64,000 bases of DNA from Kribbella sandramycini (GTDB lineage: Bacteria > Actinomycetota > Actinomycetes > Propionibacteriales > Kribbellaceae). The stretch lies in assembly GCF_013131805.1 (NCBI RefSeq), contig NZ_JABJRC010000013.1, forward strand, positions 1-64,000, in the 5' to 3' direction. Positions 23,167 through 29,866 of this stretch are shown here, in pieces. Position 1 is the first letter of the stretch, and each line of letters begins with the position of its first letter. The notes beneath the pieces were generated by a model that ran no database searches, had not been told where the DNA came from, and saw only the letters and a list, made by a program, of their open reading frames with translations. The position numbers were made by a program, and so were the translations under genes.

Positions 23167-24300
23167 CTAGAGGCGGATAGTCCACAGGCCGTCCGGGCTC
23201 GTCACGGTGGTTGTGTCCGGACCGAACTCGACCTCCAATTCATGAAGCGGGAAGCGGGCGGCCTGGTCCCAGCGAGCGCGGACGCGTTCGAGGTCGTCCC
23301 AGAGGCGGCGAGGGCCGCTCTGGTGGACCCGGCCGGTCGCCTCCTCGGCACGCGCCCACGAACCGTCCGCGGCGAGCAACCAGGTGGTCGTGACGCCGCC
23401 GTCCGTGGCCGATCGGTGCTCGACGCCCGAGGTGTCCAGCTCGAACAGCGTGCGCAGCTCCCAGTCGCTCCAGAGGTTCGGCGCCGGCTGCTGGAGGTCT
23501 CGTACGTCGTCGCCCTCCGCATCGCGAGCAACCGCGTAGACCTCATCCAGCCGCGGCGGATAGTCGGCGGCACTGCGGGTACGCATGAAGCTCGCCGGAC
23601 CACGCTGAACACGACCGCGCGCCACCAGACCTCTGCCCAAGGTCGCGGACACGAGAAGCGAAGTCTGCGCGATCGTCGTCACGATTCGGCCGCGTGGCCG
23701 GAGTGCGGACAGCCACGAGCGGGGGACGGGGCGAACAGACACCGTGGCGATCATCCGGTCGTACTCGCCCTCCGGGAGATCATCGGTTGCGTCAGCAACC
23801 ATCAGCCGCGGCTTCCGGCCGAACTCGGCCAGTCGATTCCGTGCGGCCCGGACGAGGTACCTGTCGACGTCGATGCTCGTCACGAGGTCATCGCCTAGTC
23901 GGTGAGCGAGGAGCGCGGCGGAGTAGCCGGAGCCGGTGCCGATGTCGAGAACCTGTTGCCCCGGCTGAGCGTCGAGTAGGTGCAGCATGTCAACGATCAG
24001 CCCGGGCATCGTGGACGACGAAGTCGGCGCGCCTTTGGCCACGTCGGTCGGCTCGGCGAGATCAGCGTGGAGCGGGCCGACTCTGGTTACCAGGGTCTGG
24101 TCGGAGTAGGTCGAGCGCCACGGGTCGTCGGCGTCCGGCACAACCAGCTCCCACTCGAAAGCGGGGCTGCCTTCCACCCGCTGCCACCACTTCGGGACTA
24201 GCTGATGACGGGGAGTGGCACGGACGGCGCTCCGCCACTCCGGTGCATCGACCGTTATCTGTGCGGCAAGCTGGTCGTTGGCGTCAGTCCAGTCGGTCAC
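23167..24300 (-). CDS. Protein-L-isoaspartate O-methyltransferase homolog of a graspetide cluster
   Basis: From GTG at 24300, overlapping the ATP-grasp stop (GTGA), the 377-residue product has a PIMT-like SAM-binding motif VLDIGTGSGYSAALLAHRL and a long extra C-terminal domain (about residues 220-377). In known graspetide clusters such enzymes methylate an Asp in the crosslinked peptide, which then closes to a succinimide or isoaspartate. The C-terminal domain matches that subgroup rather than repair PIMT. It is the last gene of the precursor-ligase-methyltransferase operon. Confidence 0.85.
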   Translation of the reverse strand: MTDWTDANDQLAAQITVDAPEWRSAVRATPRHQLVPKWWQRVEGSPAFEWELVVPDADDPWRSTYSDQTLVTRVGPLHADLAEPTDVAKGAPTSSSTMPGLIVDMLHLLDAQPGQQVLDIGTGSGYSAALLAHRLGDDLVTSIDVDRYLVRAARNRLAEFGRKPRLMVADATDDLPEGEYDRMIATVSVRPVPRSWLSALRPRGRIVTTIAQTSLLVSATLGRGLVARGRVQRGPASFMRTRSAADYPPRLDEVYAVARDAEGDDVRDLQQPAPNLWSDWELRTLFELDTSGVEHRSATDGGVTTTWLLAADGSWARAEEATGRVHQSGPRRLWDDLERVRARWDQAARFPLHELEVEFGPDTTTVTSPDGLWTIRL

Positions 24301-25250
24301 GCCTGCTGATCCTTTCGTTGTAGGGCGTCGGCTATGGCCTCGACCAGCGGGACGTCGGCTTTCCCCGCGAGCCAGTGCCATTGGCCGTTGGGATTGACTT
24401 CGAAGAAGACCCAGCGTCCGTCCGGAGTGACAGCGAAGTCGAGCGCGCCGTAGAACAGGCCGAGTTCCTCCATGAGAAGGCGGACACCCTTCTCGACCTC
24501 TGGAGGTGCTTCAAGCCGCTCGTAGGTCAGCGACGCGTAGTCGGTCCGCCAGTCGAGCCTGCTCGCCTCGCTGTGGGCGTGGATCGCAACGGGGAACATC
24601 CGCTGCCCGACGACGGTAAGCCGAACTTCGAAGGCCTTCGGAACGCGCTCCTGGAACAGATGTGCCGTACCGGCGACGGACTCGTCGAGGTCTTCGGCGC
24701 GCAATACTGTCGTCGGGATATACCGGTGACGCTGGTCAGGCGTCAGAACGCCGCCGCTCAGCCCCTTGTAGATCACGCCGTCGGCCCCGATGAACTGCAG
24801 AGCATGCGCATGATCGGAGGTGATGACAGTCGCCGGTACTTCCAGACCTGCTCGTGCTGCGGCTGCGAGTTGGACCGGCTTGTAGTTCGCAGCCGAGTCA
24901 CAGGCGGGATGGTTGATCCATCGTGCCTGCAGAGAGCCGAGTACTCCGAGTACGCCGACGCGGGCCTCGGCGGCCGCGAACGCTCGCGCCTCGTCGGGCC
25001 ACTCCGTCGGGATCGAGAACTCGCCCGGACGGCGCCACCACACCGAGCTGATCGACTCCAGGTCAATGCGGTGGTCGCCGCCGAGTGTGCCCTGCCAGCC
25101 CTGGCTGCCCAACTCCACCGCGAGCTTCGAGCACACTGGAAAATCTGCGGTGTCGTAGCGGACCACGGGTACCCGACGCTTCATCAACTCGTGCACGACC
25201 GCGTCGGCCGTGATGTCGTCGCGGTTGGTCAGCACCAGGACTGTACTCAT
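24297..25250 (-). CDS. ATP-grasp ligase for graspetide (omega-ester-containing peptide) maturation
   Basis: The 317-residue product has the ATP-grasp layout of the RiPP maturase group: a preATP-grasp domain with LVLTNRDDITADAVVHEL and SVWWRRP, INHPACDSAANYKPVQLAAA, GVIYKGLSGG, LFQERVPKAFEVRLTVVG and the metal-binding FFEVNPNGQWHWL. Known members esterify or amidate Thr/Ser/Lys and Asp/Glu side chains of a precursor. The ATG lies one base after the precursor stop, so translation is coupled, and its stop overlaps the methyltransferase start. Confidence 0.88.
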   Translation of the reverse strand: MSTVLVLTNRDDITADAVVHELMKRRVPVVRYDTADFPVCSKLAVELGSQGWQGTLGGDHRIDLESISSVWWRRPGEFSIPTEWPDEARAFAAAEARVGVLGVLGSLQARWINHPACDSAANYKPVQLAAAARAGLEVPATVITSDHAHALQFIGADGVIYKGLSGGVLTPDQRHRYIPTTVLRAEDLDESVAGTAHLFQERVPKAFEVRLTVVGQRMFPVAIHAHSEASRLDWRTDYASLTYERLEAPPEVEKGVRLLMEELGLFYGALDFAVTPDGRWVFFEVNPNGQWHWLAGKADVPLVEAIADALQRKDQQA

Positions 25251-25251
25251 G

Positions 25252-25482
25252 TCAGTAGTTGTCGGTCGCATTGTCCGAACCCGGCCGTTGGCCGTCCCCG
25301 GTATCGGTTTCGGTGTTCGTCTCGGGCAATGAACTCGTCTGTGCGTGGTACGGGTTCCCGTTGGTGTCGACGTTCAGCTGAAGCTTGGCGCTGTACGAGA
25401 CCGGCAGGTCGACCTTCCGGGCGATCGGTGGCGAGGCCAGATGCCGGACGCCGAACGGCGGAGCAGCCAGATTCGCTGTCAT
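25252..25482 (-). CDS. Graspetide precursor peptide
   Basis: The 76-residue product has the conserved leader element of ATP-grasp target peptides, PPFGVRHL at residues 8-15. A middle segment KLQLNVDTNGNPYHAQTS follows. The C-terminal candidate core (about residues 45-76) is dense in Thr/Ser acceptors and Asp/Glu donors: TSSLPETNTETDTGDG and GSDNATDNY. GGAGAA lies 7 nt before the ATG. It directly precedes the ATP-grasp gene. The Asp-Gly pair near residue 63 is one possible site for succinimide formation. Confidence 0.82.
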   Translation of the reverse strand: MTANLAAPPFGVRHLASPPIARKVDLPVSYSAKLQLNVDTNGNPYHAQTSSLPETNTETDTGDGQRPGSDNATDNY

Positions 25483-25493
25483 AGTGGTTCTCC

Positions 25494-25853
25494 TTAGTCG
25501 CGAGGGTCATGGACGCTGACGACGTAGAGGATGACTTCGAGGTCCTCCTCCAGTTCGGCAATCCGCGCGTCCTGATGGTTGCCAAAAGCATCAAGTGAGG
25601 GAACGACCACCCCGGACGCTCCGGAGCGCTCGATGGCGAGAGTGAGATCCGTGAAGGCCGGCGCGTCGTCGTCGTGTTCAAAGTGTGGTGGTGAGCCGGT
25701 GCGCTCGAAGTAGATGGTCCCGAGCTGCATACGTGCCTCGTTGGCCCAGCTGGAGAGCTGAGCCTCCACCATCGTGTGCTGGCTGTGGCCGGCGAAGGGG
25801 GAGAGCCGCGCGTATCCCAGAACCAACGGACGCAGCAGAATGACGTTACTCAT
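25494..25853 (-). CDS. Serine-recombinase-like small protein, probably non-catalytic
   Basis: The 119-residue protein resembles the fold of a resolvase N-terminal domain: LVLGYARLSP (position of the catalytic Ser and first Arg), IYFERTGS, FTDLTLAIERSGASGVVVPSLDAFG. The usual second and third arginines (LDRLGR) are replaced by LDAFGN, and the DNA-binding part is absent. It ends 11 nt before the graspetide precursor and may be cotranscribed with it. A regulatory or remnant role is possible. Confidence 0.45.
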   Translation of the reverse strand: MSNVILLRPLVLGYARLSPFAGHSQHTMVEAQLSSWANEARMQLGTIYFERTGSPPHFEHDDDAPAFTDLTLAIERSGASGVVVPSLDAFGNHQDARIAELEEDLEVILYVVSVHDPRD

Positions 25854-25900
25854 GGCACAGCCTTCTCATCTTGCCGGTTTGATGAATGAGGTGGAACGGG

Positions 25901-25944
25901 GGAGTCTCCGGCGCCAGAGGTGGTTGAGCGACGCCGGAGACTCC
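25901..25944. terminator. 13-bp perfect hairpin upstream of the graspetide operon
   Basis: GGAGTCTCCGGCG (25901-25913) and CGCCGGAGACTCC (25932-25944) pair perfectly with an 18-nt loop. It lies between the small-gene operon ending at 26016 and the gene starting at 25853, both on the minus strand. Confidence 0.55.
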
Positions 25945-26015
25945 AAGCGGGCGGGCGGCAGAGCACGACAAGACGCCGTCCCGCGTCGCCGTGATTGCGC
26001 CGAGCGCCCGCCGCA

Positions 26016-26330
26016 TCAGTAGGCCTCTGAGGCCAGGACGGCGTGGCCGGATGAACGCTCCAGCTCGGCCACGACCGTTGGCAAATCGCCGTACGGCGCC
26101 AGGTGAGCTGCGCTCGGTACGACGACGGGCACCTGCGCCCCCGCTACCGCGGCGCGCAGCTGATCGAAGGCGTCTGATTCGGCGTCGGGCTTCTCCGCAT
26201 AGACCTTGGCCAGGCAGTAATCCCAGCGCTCGGCGAACGCGGCCATCCGACTGCGTGCATCGGAGGACTCGCGGGTGGACCCGAACACGCTTTCGTTCAG
26301 GAAGCCGAACAGTTCTCGCTGCCCGCTCAT
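26016..26330 (-). CDS. Hypothetical protein, weakly recombinase-fold-like
   Basis: The 104-residue product has AFAERWDYCLAKVYAEKP and a strand-like VPVVVPSAAHLAPYGDLP followed by VVAELERSSGHAVL. This faintly resembles the second half of a resolvase N-terminal fold, as in the gene at 25494-25853. No catalytic residues are identifiable. Its ATG overlaps the stop of a tiny membrane peptide gene, so it is translationally coupled. Confidence 0.5.
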   Translation of the reverse strand: MSGQRELFGFLNESVFGSTRESSDARSRMAAFAERWDYCLAKVYAEKPDAESDAFDQLRAAVAGAQVPVVVPSAAHLAPYGDLPTVVAELERSSGHAVLASEAY

Positions 26331-26425
26331 CTACGACCCCGCCTCAGGTCGTAGACGAGATCCTTGGCCATCGCGATCGCCAGGACGGCCGTGCCGATGA
26401 TGAGAATCCAGAGCCCGGCGCTCAC
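26327..26425 (-). CDS. 32-residue single-pass membrane peptide
   Basis: From GTG at 26425 a 32-codon frame reads SAGLWILIIGTAVLAIAMAK, a single transmembrane helix, followed by a basic tail (DLVYDLRRGRR). It overlaps the upstream gene stop by 4 nt (GTGA) and the downstream gene start by 3 nt (ATGA). Overlaps at both ends strongly support translation. Function is unknown. Confidence 0.6.
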   Translation of the reverse strand: MSAGLWILIIGTAVLAIAMAKDLVYDLRRGRR

Positions 26426-26652
26426 CGCGAGTTCCTTCGGCGCTCGGGCAAATAGAGCCACCTCGGGTCGGGGCCAGGCGCACTGTCGGGCTGGTCGGCC
26501 GGGTTCAGCGTGACCGGCTGGCCCTTGAATCTGTGCGCCATCGCAGCCGCGAACGACTCCGCGCGCTCCGGCGCCATCCTCCGATCGACAAAGGCGAACT
26601 TCCCGTACCAGACGCGGACACGCTGCTCCTCAGATGCCTTTGTGCCTTGCAT
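26422..26652 (-). CDS. Small hypothetical basic protein
   Basis: From ATG at 26652 (GGAGG about 10 nt upstream) the product is 76 residues with no signal peptide or known motif. RVRVWYGKFAFVDRRMAPERAE and RWLYLPERR stand out. It is the first gene of a three-gene minus-strand operon with the membrane peptide and the hypothetical protein. It diverges from an HTH regulator across a tandem-repeat operator. Confidence 0.55.
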   Translation of the reverse strand: MQGTKASEEQRVRVWYGKFAFVDRRMAPERAESFAAAMAHRFKGQPVTLNPADQPDSAPGPDPRWLYLPERRRNSR

Positions 26653-26750
26653 CTTCGGCACCCCTCCAACAAGTAGCCGGGTTGCTCGGCGGGCTGCCGA
26701 GCGTGGTCCAAGCCTCGTCGCGACAGGCCGGACAGCAGAACCGCGTCCGC

Positions 26751-26803
26751 AGACATTTACGGACATTTCGTGCTACTGTCCGAGCAGACATTTACCGACA
26801 TCT
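26751..26803. promoter_or_regulatory. Tandem GACATTT operator, divergent promoter region
   Basis: AGACATTTACGGACATTT (26751-26768) and AGACATTTACCGACATCT (26786-26803) are near-identical 18-bp units 35 bp apart. Within each, the GACATTT half-site repeats directly every 10 bp. They lie between the small-gene operon and the HTH regulator. The same motif precedes the paralogous regulator at 29405-29423. Confidence 0.6.
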
Positions 26804-26817
26804 ACCCATGAGTAAGG

Positions 26818-27537
26818 GTGGTGTTCAGCGTGAACACGGTGCTTCGGCGCGCAATGTACGAGGCCGGCCTGAGCGAACTTGACCTATCGGCCGAGCTGGC
26901 CGTGGATCCGAAGACCGTCCGCAACTGGATGCACGGCCAGGTACCGCATCCGGGCACTCGCGCGGCCCTGGCACAGCTGCTCGGCGTCGACGCCACGATC
27001 CTCTGGCCAGCGCTCGACCGCTCGGTCGCAGGGACGGATCGACCGTCCGATCTGGTCGCGGTCTACCCGCGCTCGTCGACCATCGACCGCTCGGATTGGC
27101 TCGCCCTGTTCGCGGGCGCTCAGACCGCGATCGGGATCCTGACCGGAAGTACGAGGCTTCTCTCGGATCACGACGTCATCCGGACGCTCCGCGATCGGGT
27201 CAGGGCAGGTGCTGAGGTGCGGATTCTTCTCACGTCGTCGCCTGAGGGGACCTCCAGCACCGAGCCCCTGCCATCTGCCCTCGAGCGGTTGCTGATGGAC
27301 GAGCCCGGTATCGAGCTTCGCCTGCACACGGCCGTGCCGTACAACTCGCTCTACATCGCCGACGACCAACTCTTGGTCAATCAGCACTCTTACGGCGTTC
27401 CGGCCGGGGAGTCGCCGGTCTTCCACTACCGCCGGACCGCGGACAGCGAGCTGTTCGACACCTACGTATCGAGCTTCGAGCTCGTCTGGGCAGCAGCCCA
27501 AGGCGACGCGCGGCTGAGCAGCCGTACTGCGACCTGA
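26818..27537 (+). CDS. HTH regulator with PLD-like/DUF5919-type sensor domain, copy 1
   Basis: The 239-residue protein has an N-terminal XRE-like HTH (AMYEAGLSELDLSAELAVDPKTVRNWM). The larger C-terminal domain has AGAEVRILLTSSP and the motif LHTAVPYNSLYIADDQLLVNQHSYG, resembling phospholipase-D-like or DUF5919 domains. It is a clear paralog of the protein at 28648-29391, and both promoters share a tandem GACATTT repeat. The ligand is unknown; an autoregulated sensor of a phosphorylated metabolite is a guess. Confidence 0.7.
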   Translation: MVFSVNTVLRRAMYEAGLSELDLSAELAVDPKTVRNWMHGQVPHPGTRAALAQLLGVDATILWPALDRSVAGTDRPSDLVAVYPRSSTIDRSDWLALFAGAQTAIGILTGSTRLLSDHDVIRTLRDRVRAGAEVRILLTSSPEGTSSTEPLPSALERLLMDEPGIELRLHTAVPYNSLYIADDQLLVNQHSYGVPAGESPVFHYRRTADSELFDTYVSSFELVWAAAQGDARLSSRTAT

Positions 27538-27636
27538 ACCGGGCCACAGCAGGTGCATTGGCGGACATCTGGCGGGCCGGAGATTTCTGACGATGTGGTC
27601 ACCATGTCCGGGTCGACGACGTACTGTCGAAGGGTG

Positions 27637-28215
27637 ATGGCTGTAGAAGAAGCGCGATCCATCGCGGAGCGGATGCTCCGGGATCATCTGCCGCGGCGGT
27701 GGGCGCACACGCAGGGGGTCGGCGGGCGGGCGGGCGAGCTCCGTTGCGTGCTGGGGGAGCGCGCGCAGATCGTCGAGGTCGCGGCATGGCTCCATGACAT
27801 CGGGTACTCGCCGCTGATCCGGACGACGGGATTCCATCCGCTGGATGGCGCTCGGTACCTGCGCGACGTCGTTGTCGCCGACGACGTCGTATGCCGACTG
27901 GTGGCCCATCACACGGGTGCGATCATCGAGGCCGATGAACGGCATATCCCGGAGCTGGCTGACGAGTTTGCGCTTCCGGATTCGGATCTCCTCGATGCGC
28001 TGACGTACTGCGATGTCACGACAGACCCGGATGGCTGTCGCATCGGAGTCGAGGAGCGGCTCAGTGAGATCCTCATGCGGTACGGCAACGGGCACGTCGT
28101 CCACCGCTCGATCACGCGGTCGGCGCCGGCGATCCGGCAAGCGGCGTCCGCCGTTCAGCGTCAGCTCGGCGCTAGTCGAAGTACAGGGTCGAACCGGGGG
28201 AGAGGTACTGCGTGA
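27637..28215 (+). CDS. HD-domain metal-dependent phosphohydrolase
   Basis: From ATG at 27637 the 192-residue product has an HD domain: RWAHTQGVGGRAGEL, then VAAWLHDIGYSPLI with the HD pair, LVAHHTGA, and a C-terminal ALTYCDVTTDPDG helix. The substrate is probably a nucleotide or other phosphate ester. A single GGACATCT half-site lies upstream at 27563-27570. The gene overlaps the convergent Nudix gene by 44 nt. Confidence 0.8.
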   Translation: MAVEEARSIAERMLRDHLPRRWAHTQGVGGRAGELRCVLGERAQIVEVAAWLHDIGYSPLIRTTGFHPLDGARYLRDVVVADDVVCRLVAHHTGAIIEADERHIPELADEFALPDSDLLDALTYCDVTTDPDGCRIGVEERLSEILMRYGNGHVVHRSITRSAPAIRQAASAVQRQLGASRSTGSNRGRGTA

Positions 28216-28648
28216 TGCGCTGCCGCATCGAGCGGTGCATCTGAAGGTCGGCCAGCTGGTCGCGAGCGACCCAATGGACCTGCCTGCTCTCGCTGCTCGG
28301 CGTCGGTTCGCCTCCGGTGGCGCGAGCGCGGAGGAGGATCGAGAACTCCTGCCGGGCCTCGTTGTTGCTCGTGTAGAGGATGATGTGTTTCGGGTCCGTG
28401 TAGATGCCGAGGACGTCGAGGATCTCGCAGTCGATGCCGGTCTCCTCCTTCGTTTCGCGGACGCCGGCCTGCGACATGGACTCGCCGAGATCGATCGCCC
28501 CGCCGGGCAGCGCCCAATTGCCGTTGTCGGAACGCTCGATGAGCAGGATCTCGCCGGCTTCGTTCTCGATCACGACGTTCACCGACGGAACCATGCTGTT
28601 CGCGGCGGGCGCGTCCGGGTCGTCGTAGTAGTCGATCCGTCCGGGCAT
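28172..28648 (-). CDS. Nudix hydrolase
   Basis: The 158-residue product contains a full Nudix box, GGAIDLGESMSQAGVRETKEETG, matching GX5EX7REUXEEXGU. The start overlaps the upstream regulator stop by one base (TGATG), so it is cotranslated with that HTH/DUF5919-type protein. The substrate is unknown; an HD phosphohydrolase converges on it, so both may act on nucleotide-like molecules. Confidence 0.88.
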   Translation of the reverse strand: MPGRIDYYDDPDAPAANSMVPSVNVVIENEAGEILLIERSDNGNWALPGGAIDLGESMSQAGVRETKEETGIDCEILDVLGIYTDPKHIILYTSNNEARQEFSILLRARATGGEPTPSSESRQVHWVARDQLADLQMHRSMRQRITQYLSPGSTLYFD

Positions 28649-29391
28649 CAGTCCTCCGTCATCGGGGTGGCTTCGGCCCAGACGCGCTCGAAGCTCTCCA
28701 AGTAGTGGCTGGCGAGCTCACCGCCTGGGATCTTGCGCAGGTACCAGACCGGCGCCTGTGCGGCGGGCAGTCCGTAGATGTGGGTGTTGACGAACAGTCG
28801 ATCGTCGGCGCGATAGATCGAGTTGTAGAGCACCGTCCGGTGCAGTCTGAACTCGACTCCGGCGACGGCAGGCAGATCGCCGTACAGGGCTATGGCGTTG
28901 CGGATCTTCGCCGCTAGCGCATCGCCGATCCCCTCCTCCAGACCACGGCCGGCGACCGTCGGGTCGGACGCGTCGCCGAGCAGGATCCGGATGCGCGCGC
29001 CCGTCTTCGCCTTGCGCCGCAGCAGTCGCTGGATGCCGGCGTCCTCGGCCAGGAACAAGCCGGCGTAGACCAGGATTCCGATCTCGTGGTCGCCGGCGTC
29101 GAAGAGGTGCCGCCACTCTTCGCCGGGAACGTCCGATCGGCGCGGGTAGACCTTGACGATCTCGCTCTCGGACACCGCGGCGGCCCGGTCCCGGGTCATC
29201 GCGTTGGGCCAGAAGTACGACTCTTCGCGGCCCAGGAGCGTGGCCAGCGCATGGCGGTTCCGGGGGAAGGGGAGGAGATCCTTCAGCACCCAGCGCTCGA
29301 TGGTCTTCACATTGACAGCGAGCTCCTCTGCGAGTGCATGATGGGTGAGGCCTCGCTCAGCCATCGCCGCTCGCAGTCGTTCGTTAGCCAC
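28648..29391 (-). CDS. HTH regulator with PLD-like/DUF5919-type sensor domain, copy 2
   Basis: The 247-residue protein is a paralog of the 26818-27537 product. It has an HTH (LTHHALAEELAVNVKTIERWVLK), then VYPRRSDVPGEEW, ARIRILLGDAS and LHRTVLYNSIYRADDRLFVNTHIYG. The H-x3-LYNSIY and VNxHxYG motifs are conserved in both. Its promoter has two GGACATTT units 10 bp apart. It is coupled to a Nudix hydrolase gene. Confidence 0.75.
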   Translation of the reverse strand: MANERLRAAMAERGLTHHALAEELAVNVKTIERWVLKDLLPFPRNRHALATLLGREESYFWPNAMTRDRAAAVSESEIVKVYPRRSDVPGEEWRHLFDAGDHEIGILVYAGLFLAEDAGIQRLLRRKAKTGARIRILLGDASDPTVAGRGLEEGIGDALAAKIRNAIALYGDLPAVAGVEFRLHRTVLYNSIYRADDRLFVNTHIYGLPAAQAPVWYLRKIPGGELASHYLESFERVWAEATPMTED

Positions 29392-29404
29392 GAGTCCTAA
29401 CCTA

Positions 29405-29423
29405 GGACATTTCAGGACATTTT
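29405..29423 (-). promoter_or_regulatory. Tandem GGACATTT operator upstream of copy 2 regulator
   Basis: GGACATTT at 29405-29412 repeats at 29415-29422, a 10-bp spacing, starting 14 nt upstream of the start codon at 29391. The unit is the same as in 26751-26803. Confidence 0.55.
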
Positions 29424-29518
29424 GCGGTCATCCGAGAAGTCTTCGAGATGTCGGATCGTGCCGTGACGCTGTCCGGCCGCCGCCGGGCATCCTGCCTGCA
29501 CGGACCCTGGGAGGGCTC

Positions 29519-29866
29519 ATGCGAGGCAAACGGATGTACGCGTTCGAGATTTCGACCCGAAGCCTGGACGGCTCGTGGTCGACGGTGGCATCTGGGGTTG
29601 CTGAGTTCAGCCGACCTCCCAAGGCGAGCGTGCGGAGCATCGCTGAACGATGGATCCACGAGGAGACCGGACGCCTTCGTGGCGGTCGGCTGATCGTGGT
29701 CGGACGGCGGCGCCACGCTCCCCGCTGGCTTGTGCCGGCTGTGCGCATTCGACTTCTGGATCGGGCGGGGGAGTACCCGCTCGCGTCGGCGTACATCGGA
29801 GAGGACCGGCGGGACGCGGTGCGTCGCGTCGGGCTGCCCGACCTGGGGAGTGTTGATCGTGGCTGA
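29519..29866 (+). CDS. Small conserved hypothetical protein
   Basis: The 115-residue product starts at ATG 29519 after GGGAGGG. It reads as an alpha/beta domain (YAFEISTRSLDGSWSTVASG, GRLIVVGRRRHAPRWLVPAV). No known motif is visible. Its stop overlaps the start of the XRE regulator by 8 nt, indicating an operon with it. Confidence 0.6.
   Translation: MRGKRMYAFEISTRSLDGSWSTVASGVAEFSRPPKASVRSIAERWIHEETGRLRGGRLIVVGRRRHAPRWLVPAVRIRLLDRAGEYPLASAYIGEDRRDAVRRVGLPDLGSVDRG

Noticed and set aside
21373..23898. An 841-codon plus-strand open frame across deoC and the methyltransferase gene
   Set aside because: It runs antisense to deoC, out of frame through gntR and antisense to the graspetide methyltransferase. 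Its Arg/Gly/Ala-rich composition is that of shadow frames in GC-rich DNA.
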